Source: Vibrio hippocampi
Lineage (GTDB): Bacteria; Pseudomonadota; Gammaproteobacteria; Enterobacterales; Vibrionaceae
Assembly: GCF_921292975.1 (NCBI RefSeq)
Contig: NZ_CAKLCM010000002.1
Coordinates: 1,364,001 to 1,428,000 of the forward strand
Length of the DNA stretch: 64,000 nt
Direction of reading: 5' to 3'
The position numbers and the translations under genes are program-made. Positions 48,029-56,578 of the stretch are shown piece by piece. Within the stretch, counting starts at the first letter, position 1. The number at the start of each line of letters is the position of its first letter. The notes under the pieces are model-generated. The model worked only from the letters and a program-made list of their open reading frames with translations. It was not told where the DNA came from and made no database searches.

Positions 48029-50407
48029 TTGAATATATACACCGGATTTCTACTCACTCGTCAAGCCCGAGATACGCACAATGGCCCACAAATTGAGCTT
48101 TGGTTGTCGACCGAGAGCGGTCCTGCCCAAGTTATCATTCAAGGTGAACAGCCGGTGTTTTTCGTCGATAAAGCGCAACAGCAACGAGCGGTTGATATTG
48201 CTCACTCATCGAATATCGATGTGCGCTTACAAGCTATTGATCTCAAAAGTTTCGACCATCAGCCTTTGGTCGCCGTCTATTGCACGACAATCGCGCATGC
48301 TCGCCAACTCGCACAGTCGCTTAAAGACAATGACATCCTTGTTCTCGAAGATGATATTAAACTGGCTGATCGCTATCTAATGGAGCGCTTTATTCAAGGC
48401 TCCCTTGCGGTCACAGGACAAACTCAAGTCATCAATGGGAGCAAGGCAAATCAATACCTAAGAATCACTCAAGCTAAGTGCAAGGCTCACGACTATTCGC
48501 CTCAGCTCAATATTGTCTCTTTGGATATTGAATGCTCCGAAAAAGGCGTGTTGTATTCCATTGGTCTCGATAGCCCAAGGGACAGTCGCGTCATCATGAT
48601 CGGTGCGCCTGAGGAAGCAACAACGGCAATTCAATGGGTCGAGAATGAAAAAGCGTTGCTATTGGCACTTATTGAATGGTTTAAATGGTTTGACCCCGAT
48701 GTGGTGATTGGATGGAGCGTGATCGATTTTGACTTCAAACTGCTTCATCGCCGCGCTGAGTATCATCGTATTCCGCTCACTCTGGGGCGAAGCGAACAAA
48801 CCGCTTACGTGCGTACTCTGCCCTCTAGCGGGCAAACCTTTATCTCTATCGCTGGTCGCGTGGTGTTGGATGGCATCGATACCCTGAAAACTGCTACCTA
48901 CCAATTCCGTTCATGGTCACTGGAATCGGTATCGCAAACCCTGCTCGGCGAAGGAAAACAGATCCATAATGTTCACGACCGTATGGCGGAAATCAATCAG
49001 ATGTTTCGCTCCGATAAACCCGCGCTTGCGGGCTACAACTTGCAAGACTGTGTATTGGTCAATCGCATTTTTGAGCATACCCATTTAATGGATTTCGCCA
49101 TCGAGCGCACGAAATTAACCGGGATTGAACTGGATCGCGTCGGCGGCTCAGTGGCTGCGTTCACTAACCTCTACCTACCGAGACTGCACCGCGCTCAATA
49201 TGCGGCACCTAACCTGCATCCAGAAAATTGGATCGCCAGTCCCGGCGGCTATGTGATGGACTCAATTCCAGGACTTTACGACTCGGTGTTGGTGCTAGAC
49301 TTCAAAAGTCTATACCCATCCATCATTCGTTCTTTCCTCATCGACCCGCTTGGACTGATTGAAGGCTTAAACAAAGAGGTCGGTAAAGCGCCCGATCAGG
49401 CGGTCGAAGGTTTTAGGGGGGGTCAGTTTGATAGAGAGAAACACTTTTTACCCAGTTTAATCTCGCAACTGTGGCAAGCCCGAGATCAAGCCAAAGCCAA
49501 CAACGAAAAAGCCTTCTCTCAGGCAATCAAAATCATTATGAACTCGTTTTACGGTGTTTTAGGATCGTCCGGTTGTCGTTTCTTCGATACGCGCTTGGCT
49601 TCATCCATTACGCTTCGCGGTCACCAAGTGCTAAAACAGACCAAGGAGTGGATTGAACAGCACGGCTATCAAGTGATTTACGGCGATACGGATTCGGTCT
49701 TTGTTTATTTAGGCAAAGTCCACTCTCACCAAGAAGCCGATCAAGTCGGCAAAACACTGGTTAACGTTATGAACCAGTCTTGGCAAGACACCTTGCGTCA
49801 ACAATACAATTTAGACTGTTACCTTGAATTGGAATACGAAACCCACTTTCGCAAGTTTTTGATGCCCACCATCCGAGGAGCCGAAACCGGTTCCAAAAAA
49901 CGTTATGCTGGCGTCAAGACCAGTGAGCAGTCTGAAACCATCGTATTTAAAGGCTTGGAAAGCGTCAGAACAGACTGGACACCGCTGGCTCAACGATTCC
50001 AGCGCCAACTGTATCAAATGGTATTTGATAACCAAGACCCATCGGAATATGTGAGAGAGTTTGTCGAGGCAACCTCAAGGGGAGACTATGACCAAGAGTT
50101 GGTCTATCAAAAACGGTTACGCAGAAAATTGAATGACTATCAGAAGAATATACCTCCTCAAGTCAAAGCAGCGCGTATGGCGGATGCCATCAATGAACAA
50201 CTGGGTCGCCCGCTGCAATATCAAAATCGTGGACGTATTGAATACGTCATTACCACCAACGGTCCAGAGCCAAAAGAGTACCTAAATTCACCCATTGATT
50301 ACCAACACTATGTTGATAAACAGTTACGTCCGGTCGCAGAAGCGATTCTGCCTTTTATTAATCAAAGTTTTGATGATCTCAGCGCGCCACAGATGGGATT
50401 GTTTTAA
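48029..50407 (+). CDS. polB: DNA polymerase II (family B)
   Basis: 792 residues. The 3'-5' exonuclease has Asp166/Glu168 in SLDIECSEKG and the YNLQDCVLVNR motif. Polymerase motif A is LDFKSLYPS (Asp424), motif B is KIIMNSFYGVLGSSG and motif C is YGDTDSVFVY (Asp553, Asp555). It is a high-fidelity polymerase for repair and bypass, SOS-induced in E. coli. Start is TTG 48029 with AGGA nine bases before. I see no LexA box nearby. Confidence 0.96.
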   Translation: MNIYTGFLLTRQARDTHNGPQIELWLSTESGPAQVIIQGEQPVFFVDKAQQQRAVDIAHSSNIDVRLQAIDLKSFDHQPLVAVYCTTIAHARQLAQSLKDNDILVLEDDIKLADRYLMERFIQGSLAVTGQTQVINGSKANQYLRITQAKCKAHDYSPQLNIVSLDIECSEKGVLYSIGLDSPRDSRVIMIGAPEEATTAIQWVENEKALLLALIEWFKWFDPDVVIGWSVIDFDFKLLHRRAEYHRIPLTLGRSEQTAYVRTLPSSGQTFISIAGRVVLDGIDTLKTATYQFRSWSLESVSQTLLGEGKQIHNVHDRMAEINQMFRSDKPALAGYNLQDCVLVNRIFEHTHLMDFAIERTKLTGIELDRVGGSVAAFTNLYLPRLHRAQYAAPNLHPENWIASPGGYVMDSIPGLYDSVLVLDFKSLYPSIIRSFLIDPLGLIEGLNKEVGKAPDQAVEGFRGGQFDREKHFLPSLISQLWQARDQAKANNEKAFSQAIKIIMNSFYGVLGSSGCRFFDTRLASSITLRGHQVLKQTKEWIEQHGYQVIYGDTDSVFVYLGKVHSHQEADQVGKTLVNVMNQSWQDTLRQQYNLDCYLELEYETHFRKFLMPTIRGAETGSKKRYAGVKTSEQSETIVFKGLESVRTDWTPLAQRFQRQLYQMVFDNQDPSEYVREFVEATSRGDYDQELVYQKRLRRKLNDYQKNIPPQVKAARMADAINEQLGRPLQYQNRGRIEYVITTNGPEPKEYLNSPIDYQHYVDKQLRPVAEAILPFINQSFDDLSAPQMGLF

Positions 50408-50444
50408 TCTGAGTGAATCGGTCTTGGTGAACGATTTCGCCAAG

Positions 50445-51212
50445 CTAACCAATCTTAAACTCGGTCTTTTTGTACTCTTCCACCAGCCAAGAACCGAAAT
50501 GGTCCAGCAAGCCGACCACTGAGCGTTTGGGGATCACTCGAGTACCCAAAAGGATATTAAGGCGCGCTACGGTTTGCTCATGTTGTGGATAGTAACGTAA
50601 AAACCGTTGCCCGCACTCCAGCGGTTCCTCTATCCAGCGCTTTTCTTTATGCATAACGAGGCTATATGCAGCGCGCAGCAGCTTCTTAGCCAACTTTCGC
50701 TGTAGTTGAATTTGTGACGCTTGACCGGTTGCTGTGGCAATCTGCTGACGAATCACGGGAAGATAATCGACCGTATCCATGTTCCATTGCTTAGCGATTT
50801 CCCAGCTCGGCACAAAATGACCAAAGCACTCCGCCAGATCTTCGCCATGAATACAAACACAACATTCCCGTAGTAAGAACCCCCAAGTAAATAGAGCCTC
50901 TAAAGAGGCAACCTCATTCACCAGCGCAGTGCGTATCGACACCCCATTAACAAATGGGTAAGCACGCTGAAAACGCCAATTAATAGTATTAAACAAGGTC
51001 GTTTTGGTATCAGAAAACGGTCTATGGGTAATCACCACCACATCAATATTGGAGAGATAAGGAATGGCTCGCCCCGCCGCGACAGAGCCATAAAGATAGA
51101 CGCTGTGGAGGTTATCCTTGAGACCACTTTTTAAATAGGTCACTAACTCTCTTACCACAGGTTGGTATTCGGACTGACTGACGCTCGATAGATAATCTTG
51201 ATCGGTTGACAC
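50445..51212 (-). CDS. Aminoglycoside-adenylyltransferase-like nucleotidyltransferase
   Basis: 255 residues. Nucleotidyltransferase domain (about 15-110) with LYGSVAAGRAIPYLSNIDVVVIT, followed by a helical C-terminal half with KLAKKLLRAAYSLVM. In active family members the metal site is D-x-D in S-D-I-D; here it reads S-N-I-D, so one metal-binding aspartate is replaced by asparagine. It may therefore be inactive or use a different residue. Similar proteins include streptomycin/spectinomycin adenylyltransferases and small regulatory NTases. The gene is convergent to polB with 37 bp between. Confidence 0.75.
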   Translation of the reverse strand: MSTDQDYLSSVSQSEYQPVVRELVTYLKSGLKDNLHSVYLYGSVAAGRAIPYLSNIDVVVITHRPFSDTKTTLFNTINWRFQRAYPFVNGVSIRTALVNEVASLEALFTWGFLLRECCVCIHGEDLAECFGHFVPSWEIAKQWNMDTVDYLPVIRQQIATATGQASQIQLQRKLAKKLLRAAYSLVMHKEKRWIEEPLECGQRFLRYYPQHEQTVARLNILLGTRVIPKRSVVGLLDHFGSWLVEEYKKTEFKIG

Positions 51213-51295
51213 GGTAGCGGACTAAATTGACTGGGTTGCGCATATACTACTGAGGATTGTTCGATGATTCAATCAGCCAGTTGCTGAATTTCGAT

Positions 51296-51352
51296 GCGCA
51301 AATTGCCCTTGGCTATTTGCGCCTTTGTAATGGCTCAAGGGAACCTTAAGCC
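51296..51352. repeat. Two hairpins downstream of the glycine-zipper lipoprotein gene
   Basis: GCGCAAAT/ATTTGCGC (51296-51303 / 51315-51322, perfect) and GGCTCAAGG/CCTTAAGCC (51332-51340 / 51344-51352, 8 of 9). They lie about 80-135 bp past the lipoprotein stop on the minus strand, and either could end its transcript, although no U-run follows. Confidence 0.55.
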
Positions 51353-51432
51353 ATGTTAGTTGCATAAGTTTTTAGTTTCATAAGTTTGATGATACGGATT
51401 CTTTACTGTCGCTTGTTTCTCATTGAAAGCGG

Positions 51433-51909
51433 TTAGCGCGGCACCACCCGAGCATCTTTGCCGTTAACGTTTACCTGCACCTCTTGCCCGACTTGGAATA
51501 TCATTTCTGGATTCACTTCTTGAACCACTGAGATAGTTTTGCCGTCTTCAAGTCGAATCGTCATATTCACGCCGTTACTCTTACCTAGTTCTTCTGTAGC
51601 TTTACTCCCCGCATAACCACCAAGCACACCACCACCAATCGCAGCAATATCTGAGCCGCTACCGCCACCAACCTTGGAGCCAAGGATGCCACCAATCGCC
51701 GCACCGGCAATCGTACCCACCGCGTTGGAGCCTTGAGAAGCTTCAATGGTAACCGGAGCGAGTTTTTCTATGGTGCCATAATAGACTTGCTGAATGGTTC
51801 GAGTGTCTTGAGAACCATAGGAGTCACCATAGGGATTAGGGGATGAACAAGCCACCAGCGAGATGAGCGGTACCGCTAACAGTAAATTCAATAGGCGAAG
51901 ACGTTTCAT
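51433..51909 (-). CDS. SlyB-like outer-membrane lipoprotein with glycine zipper
   Basis: 158 residues. Lipobox LISLVACSS with Ser at +2 (outer membrane). A glycine-zipper repeat (about 70-115: AGAAIGGILGSKVGGGSGSDIAAIGG) is typical of the 17-kDa antigen/SlyB family, followed by a C-terminal beta domain (FQVGQEVQVNVNGKDARVV). ATG 51909 has GGAGG at a good distance; an upstream TTG would add five residues. SlyB-type proteins stabilise the stressed outer membrane and are often under PhoPQ; I see no PhoP box. Confidence 0.88.
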   Translation of the reverse strand: MKRLRLLNLLLAVPLISLVACSSPNPYGDSYGSQDTRTIQQVYYGTIEKLAPVTIEASQGSNAVGTIAGAAIGGILGSKVGGGSGSDIAAIGGGVLGGYAGSKATEELGKSNGVNMTIRLEDGKTISVVQEVNPEMIFQVGQEVQVNVNGKDARVVPR

Positions 51910-52054
51910 CGATATAACCTCCAAAAATGATCGCGTTTATTATTCAAGTTTAGGCACTAACGTCGAATTTCACACCCCATCATTTGTATCTTGAGCAATG
52001 CTATGCTTCGGTCGTATAATCACTCTGTTTAAACCAATATATAGGAACTATTCC

Positions 52055-52621
52055 ATGCCAAAGGCAAGTGAGCTAAAAAAAGGTTTTGCGATTGAATCAA
52101 ATGGCAAAACGTTGCTAATCAAAGATATTGAAATCACTACTCCAGGTGGCCGCGGCGGTGCAAAGATATACAAACTGCGTTGCACCGACTTAGCAACAGG
52201 CTCTCGTGTTGACGAACGTTTCAAATCTGATGACGTTGTTGACACTGTCGATATGAACAAGCGTAACGTCGTGTTCTCATATGTAGACGGTGACGAGTAC
52301 ATCTTTATGGACAATGAAGATTACAGTCAATTCACCTTCAAACAGAACGACATCGCAGACGAATTACTGTTTATCAACGAAGAGACACAAGGTGTTCAAG
52401 TTATCCTTATCAATGGTAATGCCGCAGGTATTGAACTGCCTTCTTCTGTTGAGATGGTCATTGAAGAAACCGACCCATCAATCAAAGGGGCTTCAGCGTC
52501 GGCACGTACTAAGCCAGCACGTTTTGCTACTGGTCTAACGGTTCAAGTCCCTGAGTATATCGCCACTGGTGACCGCGTAGTGATCAACACTACTGAACGT
52601 AAATACATGAACCGAGCGTAA
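52055..52621 (+). CDS. efpL: Elongation factor P-like protein EfpL (YeiP)
   Basis: 188 residues, three-domain EF-P fold. The KOW-like domain I has the tip loop TTPGGRGGAKIYKLR with Arg33 in place of the modified lysine of EF-P; this is the EfpL/YeiP signature. C-terminal motifs GLTVQVPEYIATGDRV match OB domain III. EfpL relieves ribosome stalling at proline-containing motifs. AGGAAC precedes the ATG. The dsDNA-mimic gene follows within 6 bp. Confidence 0.96.
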   Translation: MPKASELKKGFAIESNGKTLLIKDIEITTPGGRGGAKIYKLRCTDLATGSRVDERFKSDDVVDTVDMNKRNVVFSYVDGDEYIFMDNEDYSQFTFKQNDIADELLFINEETQGVQVILINGNAAGIELPSSVEMVIEETDPSIKGASASARTKPARFATGLTVQVPEYIATGDRVVINTTERKYMNRA

Positions 52622-52627
52622 TTGACC

Positions 52628-52945
52628 ATGACTGATCTTATCTCTTTTGACGACACGATTGACGCGGCTTATGACATCTTCCTTGAGATGGCAGCCGACA
52701 ATCTAGAAGCTGTAGACGTCATTCTGTTTACTGCCCAGTTTGATGAACGAGGCGCTGCTGAGTTGGTCGAAACGGGAGCGGATTGGGGTGACCATGTTGG
52801 CTTTGAAGTGGATGAAACTTTTGCGGAAGTTCGCATTGGCTTAGTGAATGAAGAGGACGATGTTCTCGATGATGTGTTTGCGCGCCTACTTGTGAGCCGC
52901 GATCCTGACAATAAGTTCTGCCACATTTTATGGAAACGTGATTGA
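52628..52945 (+). CDS. yciU: HI1450-family (DUF440) dsDNA-mimic protein
   Basis: 105 residues, very acidic. LEMAADNLEAVDVILFTAQFDERGAAEL and DVFARLLVSRDPDNKFCHILWKRD match the YciU/HI1450 family, whose fold mimics DNA charge. Either TTG 52622 or ATG 52628 may be the start; ATG is chosen. It appears cotranscribed with efpL; the combination is retained in vibrios. Confidence 0.9.
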   Translation: MTDLISFDDTIDAAYDIFLEMAADNLEAVDVILFTAQFDERGAAELVETGADWGDHVGFEVDETFAEVRIGLVNEEDDVLDDVFARLLVSRDPDNKFCHILWKRD

Positions 52946-52949
52946 GCAA

Positions 52950-52994
52950 AGTCATTTGGTCAAAAGTCATTTAGTTTAGAGTCATTTGGCTAAG
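52950..52994. repeat. Three tandem 15-bp repeats just after the yciU stop codon
   Basis: AGTCATTTGGTCAAA, AGTCATTTAGTTTAG and AGTCATTTGGCTAAG are head to tail, sharing AGTCATTT. They begin 5 bp after the TGA (52943-52945); GTGATTGAGCAAA across the stop looks like a degraded further unit. Confidence 0.85.
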
Positions 52995-53000
52995 TCGATT

Positions 53001-53034
53001 AAAAGAGCAAGGGGTGATGACCTCTTGCTCTTTT
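53001..53034 (+). terminator. Terminator of efpL-yciU
   Basis: AAAAGAGCAAG pairs with CTTGCTCTTTT, 12-nt loop, T-run afterwards. Confidence 0.92.
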
Positions 53035-53105
53035 TGTTTGCGTCACTCTGCCCGTTTGCATCCGCCAATAAGGCAACGCGATAACACGCAAGCGCTCCGT
53101 ACCTT

Positions 53106-53169
53106 AATCGATCAATAACTCAATCGATCAATACTTCAATCAGTCAATACTTCTTTCAATCAACGATTC
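53106..53169. repeat. Three tandem 16-bp repeats plus a degenerate fourth spanning the DUF2750 gene's stop
   Basis: Units at 53106-53121, 53122-53137 and 53138-53153 differ by two bases from one to the next. A looser fourth unit (53154-53169) covers the terminal codons of the minus-strand DUF2750 frame (stop at 53160-53162). In that sense every unit holds TTGA at the same position. Confidence 0.85.
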
Positions 53170-53552
53170 AATTTTTGAGCCTGTTTTTTTAGCTCAAAAT
53201 CAAATTCATCTGGATACAGCACCACACCCTCTTCTTGTTGATTTGGGAATACGACGACTGCCAATTCGTCATCCTCTAGGCCGTAAGTCCAGCGACTGTG
53301 CCATTTATTCAATGAAATCGCTTCGGCTTTGCACTCTTGCCATTCACCGGTTGCCCACTGAGTCGCGAACTCTTCATTTGGTCAAACCGGCACGCAGTCC
53401 TCATCTTCCGTATTGAGCATCACGCAACCGTGTTCATCGGTAAGAATCCAAATCTGTCGCTCTTGAACCATGGTTTTCACACTGTAGTTCAGTCGCTTTT
53501 CTTCATCGTATGCTGCAATTTCAGCCATCTGATTAGCGTCTAATGCCATCAT
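53160..53552 (-). pseudogene. DUF2750-family gene interrupted by an in-frame TGA
   Basis: The frame from ATG 53552 (GGAG 7 nt upstream) to TGA 53160 reads 130 codons except for a TGA at 53384-53382 (codon 57). Before it: EHGCVMLNTEDEDCVPV; after it: PNEEFATQWATGEWQEC and LYPDEFDFELKKQAQKLNR. Both halves fit the DUF2750 family, small proteins of about 110-130 residues, which at this place usually have a tryptophan followed by proline. A TGG-to-TGA change therefore broke an otherwise intact gene. Codon use downstream still looks constrained, so it is a recent event, a sequencing error, or tolerated readthrough. Confidence 0.8.
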
Positions 53553-53607
53553 TTTTCTCCACCCGCAATTGTTCTTGTTCGCTACGTCTTAGTGTAGCGG
53601 TAATAAA

Positions 53608-53638
53608 AAACCCTAGCACCATATTGATGCTAGGGTTT
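53608..53638 (-). terminator. Terminator of ppaC
   Basis: AAACCCTAGCA pairs with TGCTAGGGTTT, 9-nt loop, six T on the minus strand, 44 bp past the ppaC stop codon. Confidence 0.92.
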
Positions 53639-53651
53639 GAATTAGCAATAT

Positions 53652-53693
53652 TCGCTCGAATTAAACAAGTGCTCGCTCGAATTAAACCAGTTC
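53652..53693. repeat. 21-bp tandem duplication across the ppaC stop codon
   Basis: Units 53652-53672 and 53673-53693 agree at 19 of 21 positions and share TCGCTCGAATTAAAC. In the minus-strand sense both hold GTTTAA, and the stop (53682-53684) is in the second; with a 21-bp unit the duplicated TAA stays in frame. Confidence 0.93.
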
Positions 53694-54587
53694 AGCTTGT
53701 AGCCAAGGCCAACCTTGTTTCTTACGGCTTAGCGTTTCTGCCATCATCAAGATGCCATCCACTTCGTGTTTAACAAGCTTCTCTGCCCACTCACCTTTGT
53801 AAAGAAGACGAGTGTTCGCCGTCGTGATATCTGTCAACATAACCGCCGCAAATGCCAAACCGTCTTGTTGGCAGCGACGCTCTAGATCTTGCTCAAGGGC
53901 TTCGATCATGCCGTCAACTTGTTCAAGCGTTGCTAACTCAACTTGACCAACCACCACGTCACGACCATTGAATGGGTAAGCTTTTAGGTCTTTTTCAACC
54001 AACTCAGCCGCTGACAGACCTTCAATGTTTGTTTTAGCAATCAGTAGATCTTTGATGAATGAATCAAGATCTTCAACGCCCGCGATTTCAGCCAGTTGTT
54101 GAACCGCTTCTTTGTCCTTGTCAGTACAAGTGGGTGAAGCAAAGCCAACCGTGTCAGAAAGAATCGCTGACATCATTAGCAAGGCATGTGGACGTGTGAT
54201 TTCTGCTTGTTCCATTTTGAAAAGGTTGAACAGAATTGTACAGGTACAGCCTACTGGCCAGATCCACGCTTCTAGCGGGTTCACTGTCATCACATCACCT
54301 AGACGGTGGTGATCAACAATACCTAGGATTTCAGCGTCATTGATGTCATCCGGTGCTTGAGCAACGTCGGTATAGTCAACCAGCCATACTTTTTTGCCTG
54401 CAACGCTGTCACAGAATTCCGGCTGATCCATGCCAGCGGTTTCAAGAATATGCTGAGTCTCACGGTTAATTTCACCTTGACGAACTGCTTTCGCTTCAAG
54501 GCCGCGAGCTTTAAGTAACTCAGCCGCCACTAGAGCGCCACAAATGCTATCACTATCTGGATTTTTATGACCAACAACTAAAATCAT
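53682..54587 (-). CDS. ppaC: Manganese-dependent (family II) inorganic pyrophosphatase
   Basis: 301 residues of the DHH family. Metal-binding motifs are ILVVGHKNPDSDSI (N-terminus) and IVDHHRLGD. The C-terminal ETLSRKKQGWPWL has the S-R-K-K-Q substrate loop. It hydrolyses PPi to two phosphates in the cytoplasm. Monocistronic. Confidence 0.96.
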   Translation of the reverse strand: MILVVGHKNPDSDSICGALVAAELLKARGLEAKAVRQGEINRETQHILETAGMDQPEFCDSVAGKKVWLVDYTDVAQAPDDINDAEILGIVDHHRLGDVMTVNPLEAWIWPVGCTCTILFNLFKMEQAEITRPHALLMMSAILSDTVGFASPTCTDKDKEAVQQLAEIAGVEDLDSFIKDLLIAKTNIEGLSAAELVEKDLKAYPFNGRDVVVGQVELATLEQVDGMIEALEQDLERRCQQDGLAFAAVMLTDITTANTRLLYKGEWAEKLVKHEVDGILMMAETLSRKKQGWPWLQAELV

Positions 54588-54716
54588 TTTGCTTCCTAAA
54601 TCTATTGTTTCTATCGACGCCTATCGCATCTACCTTGGTGTTTAGGGCTGATACTTTACCTGATTTTGAGCGTTTGTCATCGTTTGACCGAGGAAAATGG
54701 TAAATATTCGAGCTGA

Positions 54717-56462
54717 CTATTCATCCAAATGCGTGACTGCGACAATCGCTCGACTGTCTTGCTGGCTATTCACTGCGACAATCTGGATTTGAGTCGGCTC
54801 AAGGTTGTACTTTTCGCCAGTCCAAAAATCAAACCAGTCACAAGGATACTCCGAGGTTAAGGTATATTCAGACACCTGATCCTGATAATGAAACAAGCAG
54901 TGCAGGCGGTTGTTTTCCGACAAAGGCAACACGGCATGGTTGACGGCCAATGAAGCAAAGGTGGCTGAATTGTGATTGCTCCTATGGCGAACGATTAATT
55001 GCTGTAAGCTCTCAGCGCAAAATGGCGTCATATCCGACAAAGGGTCGCCAGACAGCAAGATACCACCACTGGTCAATAACGCATTGCGGTGAAATTCATA
55101 GGCCCAGCGAGGGGCTCCTTGATTGGGAAGCGACATAAATCTTGCGCTATCGGGGTCCATCAGCCAAAGCGTCTGGTGTTGCCAGTAGCGGAAGAACGCC
55201 TGTCTAGCCGTTGTTTCAAAGTGTGCAAAGGTACGTTCGTCACTATCATAAAATCGCATGATATCGACCAAACCTAACGACGGCCAAGCCGGAGCGTTAA
55301 TGGCCATCAAGTGAACCTTATCTCCCACTCCTTCTTGTATCGCTTGCATGCTCAGTCGGTAAGCGGAAACGCCCGTGACACCAAATTGGTGCCGATAACC
55401 CTTAATGGCACCCCACAAGTTAAAATCCAACATTAACAGTTGAACTCCCCAGCGTTGGCAAAGCAATTGGCAACGCTGAGTAATGAAAGCCTGAACCTCT
55501 AACTGGCTACCATCAAGCAATTGAAACTGGTTTGACTCATTAAATTGAGAGCTATGATGAACCAAAGTGATAGCACACCCACGAGCATCGTGAATAAACC
55601 AATCCGGGTGCTCCTCAATCAAGGGATCGTCAGTACCAACGGCGAGAGGCATCAGTCGAAGTGCCAATTGTTTACCGCATTGTTTTACTTGCTCGATATC
55701 CTGACTGATTCTTTGCGCTAACTCCGGCTGAGTGAGGTTTGATAGTGTTAGCGGGTAGTGCTCTAGTGCAACCCAACTCAACATGGCTTGTTGTGCTTTC
55801 AACTTGACCAAGTTGTCACATAGAGCTTGATGAGAAATCGGCACTTCATCAACACATTTGCTGCTCCAGCCGAGCATATCGGTAAAGCCATCGACACTGC
55901 GGCGGGGATGATGATGGTTGATCAATTCAACATAGCGAGCAAACACCTCGCTTAACTGCTCACCTTGAATCACAGCAAGCGACTCTAAAACATTGCTATC
56001 CCAATATTGAGGTGGACTGTCTTCCCCATCAATTAAAGCCAGAACATCGGTTCCCAGTTCACCCTGATGCAATTCGAAATAGCCAGCAAAGCGAAAGCAA
56101 CTGGTAAACCCAAATAAAACAAAGCCGCTGGATTGTTCTAGCACAAGGTAATTGTAAAAACGATGGGGTGGCAATGGGCGACTGGTGGCACTTTGCTGTA
56201 ACTCAAACTCTCGACCACCGAGCTCTTCGAGTTGCTCAGGGCGACCGGAAAAAAGATTGGGTTGCTGAAAGCCATCACCCAACACAGTTGCGGTAAGCTC
56301 AAGTTGGTTTTCGAAACGAACAAGTGGTGTTCTGTCCGGTACGGGTTCAAGACTCACGCCCGCATATTCAAAATAGAGTTGTTCATATCGAACACTGACC
56401 TGAATATTGGCATTAACGGCAATCGCCTCTATGTCTTGAGAAACAGAAATATATTCGTTCAT
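54717..56462 (-). CDS. GH36-like (melibiase-type) glycoside hydrolase
   Basis: 581 residues. N-terminal beta-sandwich (about 1-185), TIM barrel (about 190-490) and C-terminal beta domain. The likely nucleophile is Asp346 in LLMLDFNLWG (compare K-x-D of GH36). The probable acid/base is in GLVDIMRFYDSDERTF (Arg403 / Asp406 / Asp408). Absence of a signal peptide points to a cytoplasmic enzyme acting on imported oligosaccharide. The substrate (alpha-galactoside or another alpha-linked sugar) is inferred from family only. No transporter is adjacent, and it lies directly after torA. Confidence 0.65.
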   Translation of the reverse strand: MNEYISVSQDIEAIAVNANIQVSVRYEQLYFEYAGVSLEPVPDRTPLVRFENQLELTATVLGDGFQQPNLFSGRPEQLEELGGREFELQQSATSRPLPPHRFYNYLVLEQSSGFVLFGFTSCFRFAGYFELHQGELGTDVLALIDGEDSPPQYWDSNVLESLAVIQGEQLSEVFARYVELINHHHPRRSVDGFTDMLGWSSKCVDEVPISHQALCDNLVKLKAQQAMLSWVALEHYPLTLSNLTQPELAQRISQDIEQVKQCGKQLALRLMPLAVGTDDPLIEEHPDWFIHDARGCAITLVHHSSQFNESNQFQLLDGSQLEVQAFITQRCQLLCQRWGVQLLMLDFNLWGAIKGYRHQFGVTGVSAYRLSMQAIQEGVGDKVHLMAINAPAWPSLGLVDIMRFYDSDERTFAHFETTARQAFFRYWQHQTLWLMDPDSARFMSLPNQGAPRWAYEFHRNALLTSGGILLSGDPLSDMTPFCAESLQQLIVRHRSNHNSATFASLAVNHAVLPLSENNRLHCLFHYQDQVSEYTLTSEYPCDWFDFWTGEKYNLEPTQIQIVAVNSQQDSRAIVAVTHLDE

Positions 56463-56515
56463 TTCCCTTTATCTACAATACGTTGCTTATACCTCAATTA
56501 TAGACAGCCAATAAA

Positions 56516-56542
56516 AAAACCCATCCTTAGCGGATGGGTTTT
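56516..56542 (-). terminator. Terminator of torECA
   Basis: AAAACCCATCC pairs with GGATGGGTTTT, 5-nt loop, T-run on the minus strand, between torA and the GH36-like gene. Confidence 0.92.
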
Positions 56543-56578
56543 GTGCGTAAAGTCGAACTATTGCTCTATCAAACGGCT

